Below, piece by piece: positions 1 to 9,164 of a stretch of 64,000 nucleotides of DNA. Origin of the DNA: UBA9926 sp023261215 (GTDB taxonomy: Bacteria; Pseudomonadota; Gammaproteobacteria; Pseudomonadales; Azotimanducaceae); contig JAYPYV010000014.1 in assembly GCA_038136035.1 (NCBI GenBank), positions 3,838-67,837 on the forward strand. The letters run 5' to 3'. Position 1 is the first letter of the stretch; each line of letters begins with the position of its first letter. Below the pieces are notes generated by a model. That model was given only the letters and a program-made list of their open reading frames with translations. It did no database searches and had not been told where the DNA came from. Position numbers and translations under genes: made by a program.

Positions 1-110
1 GCAACGGAAATCGCATCATTACGAAACACTTCGACCTGCTCACCGAGCTCCATCAAATACTGCACGACGTTGAAGGTGAACGAATCGTAATTATCTATCA
101 TCAACAACAT
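1..110 (-). CDS. trpG: Anthranilate synthase glutamine amidotransferase component, N-terminus only
   Basis: The reverse strand from the ATG at 110 encodes MLLMIDNYDSFTFNVVQYL and continues open to the window edge. This is the characteristic start of TrpG/PabA class-I glutamine amidotransferases, which supply ammonia to the TrpE or PabB synthase subunit. Only about 36 residues are visible, so the catalytic Cys-His-Glu triad lies outside the window. It begins 12 nt after the trpE stop on the same strand, which implies one trpEG transcript. A dual role with PabB is possible, since many gammaproteobacteria share one amidotransferase. The family call is firm; TrpG rather than PabA rests on the neighbour. 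Confidence 0.85.
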   Translation of the reverse strand, partial: MLLMIDNYDSFTFNVVQYLMELGEQVEVFRNDAISV

Positions 111-122
111 AACAAATTGGCT

Positions 123-1697
123 CTATACCGAGTTCTTATCCGTAATGGGCCGCACGTCTCGGTCAGCCGACGGACGGCTGTTCTCGGGCGTTTCATCAAA
201 CTGCAGTCCACGTTCGGCAATCATCGCTGCGCGCATAATTGATCGCGCTTTGTTCAAGGTCTCCATCCACTCAAGCTCCGCGACTGAGTCCGCCACAATC
301 CCTGCTCCAGCTTGCACATTCAGCCAGCCATCTTTAACGATGGCCGTCCTGATGGCGATGGCTGTATCCATACTGCCCTGCCATGAAAGATAACCCACTG
401 CACCGCCAAAGATGCCGCGTTTTTCTGGCTCGAACTCATCAATGATCTCTAGTGCTCGAACTTTCGGAGCCCCACTGAGCGTACCCACCGGCAGTGTCGC
501 TTTCAGGACGTCGACCGGTGTCAGTCCAGGCAAAAGATGGCCTGTGACATGGGAGGCGATGTGCATCACATGGGCATATCGCTCAATGGTCATCATATCG
601 GTCACCCTCACCGAACCCGCTTGCGACACCCTACCTACATCATTGCGGCCCAAGTCAATCAACATCAGATGCTCGGCGATCTCCTTGGGGTCAGATTTAA
701 GCTCGGTCTCCATTGCTTGATCTTCTTCCCGACTTCGGCCTCGACGCCTCGTCCCTGCCAGAGGGCGGACCGTCACTTCTCCGTCCTCCAGTCGGGCAAG
801 AATCTCCGGCGACGAAGAAACAATAGAGAACTCGTCTAAATCCATGTAGTACATATAAGGCGAGGGATTAAGTGCCCTGAGGGCTCGGTACAGAGTCAGC
901 GGGTGCGCTTCAATACGACATCGAAGTCGCTGGGATAAGATCACCTGCATGGTATCGCCGGCGAGAATGTACTCTTTGATCGCAGCGACGTCCTTAAGGA
1001 ACTGATCTTTACCGTAGGATGATTCAAAATCGCTCTCATAGACGGCGGGTGCCACGTTTGGATGCGTGAGATAATCTGGCAACGGGCCCAGCATTGCGCC
1101 CTGCATCGCATCCAACCGAAGGTCTGCTTGAATCAATTGATCATCTGAAAGATCGCTGACATGGGTAACGAGCTGAACTTTACCTTTGACGTTGTCGAAG
1201 ACAATAACCTCGTCAGACAACATGAGCAGAATGTCCGGCGTGCCCAGAGAATCGGGCGGAGTTGAGGCCTTGAGCCGTGGCTCAACATAGCGAACAGTGT
1301 CGTAGCCAAAGTAACCCACCAATCCCCCGGTAAAGGTGGGCAATCCTTCAATCTCTGGGTAACTGTATTCCGCCTGTAGCGCTGCCACATAAGAAAAGGG
1401 ATCCTCAAGCTCGGTGTCTTGCACCACAGCACCGTCTTCAATCGCGCGCAGCGAATGCCCTCGAATCTGGTAGACGCGCCTCGCAGGCAGGCCAATCATC
1501 GAGTATCTGGCCCATTTCTCGCCACCTTGATTGGCACTCTCTAAAAGATAGCTATAAGGACCGCTGGCAACTTTTGCGTAGCAACTCAGAGGGGTTTCGA
1601 AATCGGCCACCACTTCACGGATGATGGGAAGATGACGAACACCCTCAGCCGCGAGCTTTTCTAGCCTTTGTTTTTGATCTGCAAGTGCGTGATTCAT
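123..1697 (-). CDS. trpE: Anthranilate synthase component I
   Basis: The 524-residue protein converts chorismate and ammonia (or glutamine, with TrpG) to anthranilate, the first step of tryptophan synthesis. The N-terminal domain carries the LLES motif near residue 51, which in the family belongs to the tryptophan feedback site. The C-terminal chorismate-binding domain shows GTRRRGRSREED near residue 316, DLGRNDVGRV near 350 and LPVGTLSGAPK near 405. The length is normal for TrpE and longer than most PabB. It is followed by trpG with a 12-nt gap and preceded by rpe with 17 nt between, so an rpe-trpE-trpG transcript is likely. Pseudomonas-type clusters usually carry gph between rpe and trpE; it is absent here. 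Confidence 0.96.
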   Translation of the reverse strand: MNHALADQKQRLEKLAAEGVRHLPIIREVVADFETPLSCYAKVASGPYSYLLESANQGGEKWARYSMIGLPARRVYQIRGHSLRAIEDGAVVQDTELEDPFSYVAALQAEYSYPEIEGLPTFTGGLVGYFGYDTVRYVEPRLKASTPPDSLGTPDILLMLSDEVIVFDNVKGKVQLVTHVSDLSDDQLIQADLRLDAMQGAMLGPLPDYLTHPNVAPAVYESDFESSYGKDQFLKDVAAIKEYILAGDTMQVILSQRLRCRIEAHPLTLYRALRALNPSPYMYYMDLDEFSIVSSSPEILARLEDGEVTVRPLAGTRRRGRSREEDQAMETELKSDPKEIAEHLMLIDLGRNDVGRVSQAGSVRVTDMMTIERYAHVMHIASHVTGHLLPGLTPVDVLKATLPVGTLSGAPKVRALEIIDEFEPEKRGIFGGAVGYLSWQGSMDTAIAIRTAIVKDGWLNVQAGAGIVADSVAELEWMETLNKARSIMRAAMIAERGLQFDETPENSRPSADRDVRPITDKNSV

Positions 1698-1714
1698 GAC
1701 GATGGCGCTTTCGG

Positions 1715-2389
1715 TTAGGGCGCGCTGAGTTCCCGCCGCATCTCATCAATCACCTGCCGGTAATCGGTTGTCCCAAAAATCGCAGTCCCTGCAACGAACG
1801 TGTCTGCACCCGCGTCTTTGATCCGACGAATGTTGTCCGTCTTGACCCCACCATCAACTTCAAGTCGAGTACCGGGTTTGACCGCGTCGATCCGACGGCG
1901 AATCGCCTCGATCTTCCCGAGGGTGCTTGGGAGAAATTGTTGCCCACCAAATCCTGGATTGATCGACATGACCAGGACCATATCAAGGCCTTCAAGCGTG
2001 TAATCAAGAACACTGAGCGGCGTGGCTGGGTTGAGCACCAAACCACATTGCAAACCCGCATCCCGAATGAGTGACAGGGAGCGGTCAACGTGATCAGACG
2101 CCTCTGGATGAAACGTGATCATATCGGCACCCGCGTTAATAAAGTCGCCAATGATCCGATCCACCGGCTTCACCATCAGATGAACATCCATCTTCGCCGT
2201 GACACCGTGGGCTCGAAGCGAGGACAGCACGGCAGGACCAACCGACAAATTCGGCACATAGTGATTGTCCATGACATCGAAGTGAATCAGATCCGCGCCC
2301 GCATCCAGCACGTCAGTTACTTCCTCACCCAACCTTGCGAAATCAGCAGCAAGAATCGAGGGTGCAATCCAAAAGTCGTTCATAGACAT
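1715..2389 (-). CDS. rpe: Ribulose-phosphate 3-epimerase
   Basis: The protein interconverts ribulose 5-phosphate and xylulose 5-phosphate in the pentose phosphate pathway. At 224 residues it matches the family length of a single TIM barrel. Visible signatures are APSILAADFARLGEE near the N-terminus, the metal and catalytic region DVMDNHYVPNLSVGP near residue 39, MSINPGFGGQQF near 142 and EVDGGV near 177, the phosphate-binding end of the barrel. It lies directly upstream of trpE on the same strand. The start could also be the second ATG two codons downstream. Confidence 0.95.
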   Translation of the reverse strand: MSMNDFWIAPSILAADFARLGEEVTDVLDAGADLIHFDVMDNHYVPNLSVGPAVLSSLRAHGVTAKMDVHLMVKPVDRIIGDFINAGADMITFHPEASDHVDRSLSLIRDAGLQCGLVLNPATPLSVLDYTLEGLDMVLVMSINPGFGGQQFLPSTLGKIEAIRRRIDAVKPGTRLEVDGGVKTDNIRRIKDAGADTFVAGTAIFGTTDYRQVIDEMRRELSAP

Positions 2390-2467
2390 CTCAAAGGCAG
2401 ATCCTCACAGAGGACGCGCCACTCAGGTGGGCTCGGTGTGGCGGCCGATTTTAGCGAATCAAGCGAC

Positions 2468-3142
2468 CTAGGGACACCTTCCCGCTCGAATATCTTCTTC
2501 TGCCTGGTGCAATCGCTCGGGCGTCCCCACGTCAGACCAGTAACCAGACCACCGTTCCCCAGAGGCTTTGCCTGAATCCACCAAAGGGAACAACACGTCA
2601 CGCAAAGGGAAAATCTCACGATGCGCCGCTTGAAACAGGTGCGGTCTCAAGATGCCAATTCCGCTGTAAGTCAGTTTTGGCGCGTTCCGGCCCAATTGAC
2701 CCTGATGCAAAGAAAAGTCCCCATCTGGATGGTGGGGCGGATTATCGATAAGGATAAGGTGCGCATCAAACGGGCCTAGAGGATCACGCTTAAGACACGA
2801 GTAGTCGATATTCGTCAGTACATCACTGCTGATCACTAAAAAGGGCTCATCGCCGAGTAGCGGCAGCGCGTGTTTTATACCCCCACCCGTCTCCAGTCGC
2901 TCTTGTTCCTCTGAATAGTGAATCGTAAGACCATAGCGCTCGCCATCGCCAAGTCGATCTTTGATTTGATCGGCCAAGTACCAGAGGTTAATCACCACGT
3001 CGCTAAATCCTGCTGAAGCGAGAGCGCTCAAGTGACGCTCAATTAAACTTCGACCGCCCACCTCAATCAGTGGTTTGGGTCGGTCCGAGGTAAGCCCAAC
3101 CATACGTTGCCCTAGCCCCGCGGCCAGCAGCATCGCCTTCAT
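2468..3142 (-). CDS. murU: N-acetylmuramate alpha-1-phosphate uridylyltransferase
   Basis: This is a sugar-1-phosphate nucleotidyltransferase of 224 residues with the fold's opening loop LAAGLGQRM, then DRPKPLIEVGGRSLI near residue 20, and an ISSDVL metal-binding stretch near residue 108. In the Pseudomonas cell-wall recycling pathway MurU makes UDP-MurNAc from MurNAc-1-phosphate and so bypasses de novo synthesis. The specific call rests on its start codon overlapping the stop of the amgK-like kinase by one base (TAATG) and on the lptD neighbourhood, which is the usual murU-amgK position. Sequence alone would also allow another hexose-1-phosphate nucleotidyltransferase. Confidence 0.86.
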   Translation of the reverse strand: MKAMLLAAGLGQRMVGLTSDRPKPLIEVGGRSLIERHLSALASAGFSDVVINLWYLADQIKDRLGDGERYGLTIHYSEEQERLETGGGIKHALPLLGDEPFLVISSDVLTNIDYSCLKRDPLGPFDAHLILIDNPPHHPDGDFSLHQGQLGRNAPKLTYSGIGILRPHLFQAAHREIFPLRDVLFPLVDSGKASGERWSGYWSDVGTPERLHQAEEDIRAGRCP

Positions 3143-4173
3143 TACGGGGACCGCGGAACCAATGGTCTGACATCCGCTTCAAACCATTGCGTAAACGAGG
3201 AAAACGGCTCATAGCGACAAGCGACCGCCATTATATGATCAAGCACACGAGGGATATCCTTGAGGTAACCGAGCTTATGGTCACGAATGGCCAGCCTTGA
3301 GAAAATGCCAGCACACTTCAGATGGCGCTGGAATCCCATCCAATCAAGCCATTGCCACCACTCGGACAACTCGTACCGAGCTTGGGTTTCAGATTGAAAT
3401 CGATCGACAAACTGGTTGAACCACCGGTCGACGGCCTCATCATCGTAGGTGATGTAACAGTCACGGAGCAGCGAAACCGCATCGTAGGTCGCTGGACCAA
3501 CCACGGCATCCTGAAAATCCAAGACGCCCAGTTCTGCATCATCGAGCACCATTAAGTTCCTGGAATGAAAGTCACGATGAACAAAGCCCTGAGGTTGTCC
3601 AAGCGCAGAATCGATGAGCTGGTCAGTTAAGGGCTGCCAAATCTCCCAAAATTCTGATCCCAACGACAGTCCAAGATGTTTCGACAGGAACCAGTCGGGA
3701 AAGAGCTGCATTTCATCCCTTAATTTGTCTCTGGTATACCGCGGCAGCCCGTCGGTATCGACCAAACGGAAACGACCGAGCACGTCCAATGCAAGGTGGA
3801 GCGCTCGATCGCGCTCAGCCGTCGTGCCGCGGATGGCGTGCGCAAACTGATGGGCGCCAAGATCCTCCATTGCAATGAAACCTTGACGTTGATCAAAATC
3901 ATAAATGGTTGGAGCGTGAATACCCGCAGCACGGAGTCGTTCGTCCACCATCAAGAATTCAGCGATGGTTTCTTTATCCGGCGGCGCATCCATCAAAACA
4001 ACAGGCATCTCACCCAACCAGCTTCTAAAATAACGGCGAAAGCTGGCGTCATCGGAGACTTTTTCGATCGAGATCTCGTTCGAGACCAAATGCTTGCGAA
4101 CGGATTCGACCTGAATCCAGTATTTGAGTGCACCAAGACGACTGTCGTTTGCCTGATCGGACCTATTCATCAA
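3142..4173 (-). CDS. amgK: N-acetylmuramate/N-acetylglucosamine kinase, aminoglycoside phosphotransferase fold
   Basis: The 343-residue protein has the choline/aminoglycoside kinase fold. The catalytic loop is GFVHRDFHSRNLMV near residue 195 and the metal-binding segment is LGVLDFQDAVVGP near 215. AmgK phosphorylates the anomeric carbon of recycled MurNAc, and MurU then uses that product. The gene overlaps murU by one base and faces lptD across a short divergent region, the arrangement known from pseudomonads. The fold is certain; the substrate is inferred from the murU pairing. The first two codons are both ATG, so the start may be three bases later. Confidence 0.88.
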   Translation of the reverse strand: MMNRSDQANDSRLGALKYWIQVESVRKHLVSNEISIEKVSDDASFRRYFRSWLGEMPVVLMDAPPDKETIAEFLMVDERLRAAGIHAPTIYDFDQRQGFIAMEDLGAHQFAHAIRGTTAERDRALHLALDVLGRFRLVDTDGLPRYTRDKLRDEMQLFPDWFLSKHLGLSLGSEFWEIWQPLTDQLIDSALGQPQGFVHRDFHSRNLMVLDDAELGVLDFQDAVVGPATYDAVSLLRDCYITYDDEAVDRWFNQFVDRFQSETQARYELSEWWQWLDWMGFQRHLKCAGIFSRLAIRDHKLGYLKDIPRVLDHIMAVACRYEPFSSFTQWFEADVRPLVPRSP

Positions 4174-4362
4174 TCTCTCGTTCGTGAGGGTTGCACAATT
4201 CCAGCGCCATCAGATCATAGCTCGATTCTCTGAGCGTGGTTCGCATTCTTGATGTTAAACCCCGATAATACTGACTGGCCCTATTCCAGCGCCCTGCGCC
4301 CCGAACGTCACCTGCGACTTGAACAACCACTTGGCCATTGCTTGGATACAGATCGACCAACG

Positions 4363-6669
4363 ATGAATTCGACTCGGGCTCCCCAATTATCACGCCTTGA
4401 GAAAGGCCCTGCAGACGCGCTCAGATTGGGTCGGTTCGGGCTCACATTTACGATCTCGCTCTTTATGCCCTGGGTTTTCGCGCAATCATTGGATTGTGGA
4501 CCGGTTTTACCTCCCTTGGAGGACCCAAACGCCAACGCCAGCATCACAGCGATCGACGCAATGATCGCGCCTGGTCGCGGGGCTGAATTCAATGGCGACG
4601 TCGTGATTCGTCAGAACGACCGCTCGTTTAAGGCGCGCAGCGCGCGAATCGACTATGAGACCGACACGCTGTATCTTGAAGAGGGTGTGCTGATTCAAGA
4701 CTCAGATCTCTGCATCGAAGGCCGACGGGCAGAGGGTCGATTGCTGAGCGGCGAAGGGCTTATTGAGTCCGCCAAGTTCCTGCAAAGTTCTGGTTTACGG
4801 GGTGATGTCGAAGGACTTCAGCTGTATCGCGACGGCGCTTTGTCGCTCTCATCGGGCACCATTACCTTTTGTCCGTCGCCCAAACCACCTTGGTCGCTTG
4901 AGATCCAGTCCCTCGAAACTTCACCCGATCAAACAACGCTGACGGCCCGACAGACCACCCTTCGAATCAAAGGCCTTCCGGCGCTGTATATCCCGTACGT
5001 GAAGGTCCCGGTTGGCGACAAGCGTCAATCTGGCCTATTACCGGCAGATATCACCAACGACAGCCGAGACGGCATCACGGCAGAATTACAGTATTACCTG
5101 AACCTTCATCCTCAAAGGGATGCCACATTGGGCCTCAGGACCATGACCGATCGAGGGACCTTGTGGCTCGGTGAAATGCGCAATTTGAGTGAGCATCATC
5201 AAGAGTCCTTCTATGGAGAGTACATCGGTCATGATCAGATTTATGAACGCGCAGGGTTGGATGACAAACGGTGGTTCACGGGTGTCCATCACCTAGGCAC
5301 TTGGTCGTCAATCCAAACACAAATCGACTACACCAAGGCGTCCAGCAGAGAGCATCTCAGAGATTTCATGAGTCCGCTCAAATTAGGCGGGGAACATTTA
5401 GGGCTGACGCGCCAAACAAACCCAATCGATACCCGCCTCTTATCGGCGTTACCACAATATGCTGGCATTACGTTCTTTAACCAGGGATTCAGGGGTGGGC
5501 TGGAAGTTCAACGGTATCAGGGGCTGCTCTCGCAGGTGCTTGAAACCTTTGAACGACAACCGAGCCTGTTTCTAAGTCATTCCACGAAGGGCGCAGGTTG
5601 GCAGCTCGCTTCAGATCTACAGTGGACCGAATTTAAGCGAACTGCCACTGATCGAACGGAGGAGACCATTGGTCGACAGTTACTCCGTTTCGAACTAGCG
5701 CGAAATTGGGCACCCCATTTCGGTTACACCAAAACTCGATTGGGTGTGACCCACCTCCGCTACAAGAAAGACACCCTGAGCGCGCCTCAGCAGGCGGTCA
5801 GTGACAGTATCCCGCACCTGGTTTTGGAAAGCGGTCTGTTCTTTGATCGAGGCGGCGCCGTTGATTCTCGATCAACGCTGATGCCTCGAGTCCTTCTTGC
5901 CTACAGCGGAGAGAGTGAAGGCCGTCAATTCTCACTTGACTCGGCGCCCCTGGAACCGGATATCAATAACCTGTTCGACACTTCCGGTTTTTCGGGACTC
6001 GACCCTATCGAATCAGGATTCCGGGGGAGTTTGGGTCTTAAGTCTGCTCACTACGCACACGATGGCCGAGCGTGGCTGTCGATGGAGGTAGGTCAACGTT
6101 ATTTCGATGTTGACGCCTTCTCCGACGAGTCCAATTCGCGCGAGTCGTCACCGCTTTATCTGTCGGTCGAGTGGCAACCTCGAACGAGATGGCAGGCTGG
6201 TGCACAAGTGGAATGGCGCGCCGGGGCGTCCAGCCCAATAAATCAATACTTCGATCTATCGCTCCTGTGGGGTGAGCGTGGGCGCTTTACCCTGCAGCAC
6301 GTCAACAGAGCCAGGGCGTATGGCAGTTGGGCCGGCACCCGTGCCGAGCGTGTGATGTTGAGCCAGATTGCGACGCGCGTGCCCATCGCCCGTGATTGGA
6401 GTCTTATTGGCATGTGGAGCCGAAACCACGAACTCAACCGTCAAGTTGAGCGCATTGCAGGTCTGGAAATGGACGGCTGCTGTGTTCGTTTATCGTTCGC
6501 CTATCGTCGATTCAGTGACCCGAAATTGGGGTTAGATGAGTCAGCGAAAAGCTTCTACTTCATTGAAGAGTCCCGCTCGGGCGTCTTCCTCGAGGTTGAA
6601 TTAAAAGGCCTGAGTAGTTTCGGAAACGGCATCGGCAAGGTGCTTTCTCGATCGTTCCCTGCCTTTTAA
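4363..6669 (+). CDS. lptD: LPS-assembly outer-membrane protein LptD
   Basis: LptD is the beta-barrel that, with the lipoprotein LptE, inserts lipopolysaccharide into the outer leaflet of the outer membrane. From the ATG at 4363 the protein has 768 residues. It opens with a signal peptide (hydrophobic FGLTFTISLFMPWVFA, then QS), followed by an N-terminal beta-jellyroll region and a long barrel ending in aromatic PAF. Cysteines sit where the family forms its interdomain disulfides: CGPV after the signal peptide, TFCPSP near residue 166, and a Cys-Cys pair (DGCCVRL) near 705. The frame stays open upstream to a TTG at 4249, but those extra residues would precede the signal peptide. The next gene is surA, the chaperone for this class of protein. 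Confidence 0.95.
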   Translation: MNSTRAPQLSRLEKGPADALRLGRFGLTFTISLFMPWVFAQSLDCGPVLPPLEDPNANASITAIDAMIAPGRGAEFNGDVVIRQNDRSFKARSARIDYETDTLYLEEGVLIQDSDLCIEGRRAEGRLLSGEGLIESAKFLQSSGLRGDVEGLQLYRDGALSLSSGTITFCPSPKPPWSLEIQSLETSPDQTTLTARQTTLRIKGLPALYIPYVKVPVGDKRQSGLLPADITNDSRDGITAELQYYLNLHPQRDATLGLRTMTDRGTLWLGEMRNLSEHHQESFYGEYIGHDQIYERAGLDDKRWFTGVHHLGTWSSIQTQIDYTKASSREHLRDFMSPLKLGGEHLGLTRQTNPIDTRLLSALPQYAGITFFNQGFRGGLEVQRYQGLLSQVLETFERQPSLFLSHSTKGAGWQLASDLQWTEFKRTATDRTEETIGRQLLRFELARNWAPHFGYTKTRLGVTHLRYKKDTLSAPQQAVSDSIPHLVLESGLFFDRGGAVDSRSTLMPRVLLAYSGESEGRQFSLDSAPLEPDINNLFDTSGFSGLDPIESGFRGSLGLKSAHYAHDGRAWLSMEVGQRYFDVDAFSDESNSRESSPLYLSVEWQPRTRWQAGAQVEWRAGASSPINQYFDLSLLWGERGRFTLQHVNRARAYGSWAGTRAERVMLSQIATRVPIARDWSLIGMWSRNHELNRQVERIAGLEMDGCCVRLSFAYRRFSDPKLGLDESAKSFYFIEESRSGVFLEVELKGLSSFGNGIGKVLSRSFPAF

Positions 6670-6889
6670 TCCAACGCTTTAAGAAGGATCTTTGCAAAAT
6701 CAAACCACCGAGCCTGGTTGCATCCATCAATTGTGATGACAAAGCCCTGCTCAAGCCAAGACTCACTCACAACGCGTGCTCACAGACTTGAGAGGGCGAC
6801 CGTGTGGCTAGGCTCGGGGCTAGAGACGCTTTACCACTTTTGGGCTTGCATCACTTACAATAGGTCGCACTGACCATCACGAGAACGCT

Positions 6890-8179
6890 ATGTTTTTCCG
6901 CTCTTTAATCCTTTGTTTCTCGAGCCTCATCATCGCATTGTCATGCGCCTCTTTGACTGCGGCGCCTATCGTTATGGATGAAATCGCAGCGATCGTTGAT
7001 GAAGACGTGGTCACACGCTCGGAGATCGATAACCGCTTAAAGACAATTAAAGCGCAGGCTAAAAATCCGGCCGCCCTGCCCTCGGATCGTATCCTGCGAG
7101 AGCAAATCGTCGAGCGGCTCATCATCGAAAAGTTGCAGCTACAAGTGGCCCGCCGAGCGGGCGTTCGCGTGAGCGATGCCGAACTCAATGACGCTATGAA
7201 GCGAATTGCCGAGCAAAATCAACTCACCCTCGAAAGCTTCCGGCGCGCGCTTGAACAAGATGGGCTCTCCTACAACGACATGCGCCAACAAGTGGAGCAG
7301 GAGATTATTATCGGTCGAGTGCAACAAGGCATCATGAACTCACGGATCGAGATCAGCACCGATGAAATTGAAGACTTTCTCGCAACAGACGCGGGCCAGG
7401 AGCTCACAGCGGACGAATACCGGATCGGCCACATCCTGATTCCGATTGGCAGCGACCCCTCAAGGGAATCCATCGCCCAGGCCAAGTCGGAAGCAGAGGC
7501 CGTGGTTGCGGCGCTTCAATCCGGTGAGAACTTTCAGTCATTGGCCATGGAAAAATCAGCTGGCCAGAATGCACTTGAAGGCGGTGACTTGGGATGGCGC
7601 AAACCCAACGCGCTGCCCACACTCTTCGCTGATATTGCCGTTGATATGAAGGTGGAAGACATCCGGGGGCCTATTCGGAGCAGTAGCGGTTTTCATGTCA
7701 TCAAATTACTCCAACGCCGAGGTGCGACCGCTGAGGGTTTGATCAATCAAACGCGGGTGCGACACATCCTGATTAAACCCAATGAAATCCGCAGCCTCGA
7801 AGAAGCGCGTCAACTCGCGGAAGATCTCAGAGCGGAAATTATAGACGGTCGGGAATTCGGTGAAGTCGCCCGACTTTACTCGGAAGATCCCGGCTCGGCG
7901 CTAAGCGGCGGCGACTTGGGTTGGAATACGGGCGGTGAATTTGTCCCAGCCTTTGAGTCGATGATGCGTGCTACTGCCGAAGGCGAGTTGAGCCCGGTGT
8001 TTCAAAGCAACTATGGCTTCCATTTTTTAGAGGTTACGGGGCAGCGCGTCGAGGACTTCAGTGATCTGTTTAAGCGCAATCAGGTCGAGAACTATTTGCG
8101 CAGCCAATCATTCGAAGAAGAGGTCGACAACTGGGTTCGAGAAATTCGAGAGGACGCTTTTGTCGAAGTCAGAATCTAG
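6890..8179 (+). CDS. surA: Periplasmic chaperone and peptidyl-prolyl isomerase SurA
   Basis: SurA escorts unfolded outer-membrane proteins, including LptD, across the periplasm. The 429-residue protein has a signal peptide (FFRSLILCFSSLIIALSC, cleavage probably after LTAA), then the SurA N-terminal domain beginning VMDEIAAIVDEDVVTRSEI. Two parvulin domains follow. The first starts around EYRIGHILIPIG near residue 178, the second around TRVRHILIKPNEI near 289, each containing a GGDLGW motif. The C-terminal helix completes the core domain. There is a 220-bp gap after lptD, so a promoter of its own is possible: TACAAT at about 6855-6860 could be a -10 box, but no good -35 is visible. The 3' end overlaps pdxA by 20 nt. 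Confidence 0.96.
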   Translation: MFFRSLILCFSSLIIALSCASLTAAPIVMDEIAAIVDEDVVTRSEIDNRLKTIKAQAKNPAALPSDRILREQIVERLIIEKLQLQVARRAGVRVSDAELNDAMKRIAEQNQLTLESFRRALEQDGLSYNDMRQQVEQEIIIGRVQQGIMNSRIEISTDEIEDFLATDAGQELTADEYRIGHILIPIGSDPSRESIAQAKSEAEAVVAALQSGENFQSLAMEKSAGQNALEGGDLGWRKPNALPTLFADIAVDMKVEDIRGPIRSSSGFHVIKLLQRRGATAEGLINQTRVRHILIKPNEIRSLEEARQLAEDLRAEIIDGREFGEVARLYSEDPGSALSGGDLGWNTGGEFVPAFESMMRATAEGELSPVFQSNYGFHFLEVTGQRVEDFSDLFKRNQVENYLRSQSFEEEVDNWVREIREDAFVEVRI

Positions 8180-9164
8180 ACCGGTCATTGTCATCACCCC
8201 TGGTGAACCGGCGGGCATCGGTCCCGATATTTGCTTAAAAGCAGAGCCACAACTTCCCAAGGATCTCAATCGAATCTACGTCAGCGACCCCCAAGTTTTG
8301 GCTGACAGAGCCAGCCACCTGGGTTTCGATGCTGCTATTCATCCGATCGCATCGGTTGATGAGGCAATTCCAGACGCCATGAACGTCCTGACCGTACCCT
8401 GCGAGCAACCCGTAACCATCGGCGCTATTTCCCCCGCCACGGCGCCGCACGTTCTGTCCTGTCTAGAGACCGCTTTTGATCTCTGCGCCCTCGGACAGGC
8501 GGCGGGTTGGGTTACGGGCCCAGTCAATAAAGCTGCGCTGAGTGATGCGGGCCTACCCTTCACGGGGCACACAGAGTGGATCGCAAACCGAGCCAACGTA
8601 CCAAGGGTGGTCATGATGCTGGTTGCGGGCACCTTCCGGGTGGCCCTGGTAACGACCCATTTGCCACTCCGAGCAGTCGCCGACGCCATCACATTCGAGC
8701 GCGTGGAGGAGACACTTCGAATCACCCATCAAAACCTCATGAATCAGTTCAAGGTATCGGCGCCACGGCTGGGGATATGCGGATTAAACCCACACGCTGG
8801 CGAGGGTGGCCATCTAGGTCGAGAAGAAATTGAGATCCTGACGCCGGTTATTGAGAAACTGCGCTCTGAGGGCATCTCCGTGTCCGACCCGCTTCCCGCA
8901 GATACGTTACTTACCCCGGAGCGAATCCAACGTTTCGACGCCATCGTGGCGATGTATCACGATCAGGGGTTACCGACCCTTAAGTATGCGGGGTTTGGCG
9001 AGGCTGTGAACATCACGCTCGGCCTACCATTCGTTAGAACATCCGTTGACCATGGCACAGCCGCAGATATCGCAGGGACGAATCTTGCGTCGGAGCACAG
9101 CCTGCTTGCCGCAATACGCTTGGCGCAGCGGCTTTGTGCCCCGGTGGACCTTATGACGTCATGA
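8160..9164 (+). CDS. pdxA: 4-hydroxythreonine-4-phosphate dehydrogenase
   Basis: PdxA oxidises 4-phosphohydroxy-L-threonine with NAD+, a step of the DXP-dependent vitamin B6 pathway. The TTG at 8160 is the best start: it gives the standard N-terminus SRPVIVITPGEPAGIGPD and has AGAGGA about six bases upstream, inside the end of surA. No ATG lies nearby in this frame before the conserved sequence. Family signatures are the metal and substrate histidines (FTGHTEWIA near residue 140, LPLRAVADAIT near 171), MYHDQGLPTLKY near 266 and DHGTAADIAG near 297. The protein has 334 residues, normal for the family. The stop overlaps the rsmA start as ATGA. Confidence 0.95.
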   Translation: MSKSESRPVIVITPGEPAGIGPDICLKAEPQLPKDLNRIYVSDPQVLADRASHLGFDAAIHPIASVDEAIPDAMNVLTVPCEQPVTIGAISPATAPHVLSCLETAFDLCALGQAAGWVTGPVNKAALSDAGLPFTGHTEWIANRANVPRVVMMLVAGTFRVALVTTHLPLRAVADAITFERVEETLRITHQNLMNQFKVSAPRLGICGLNPHAGEGGHLGREEIEILTPVIEKLRSEGISVSDPLPADTLLTPERIQRFDAIVAMYHDQGLPTLKYAGFGEAVNITLGLPFVRTSVDHGTAADIAGTNLASEHSLLAAIRLAQRLCAPVDLMTS

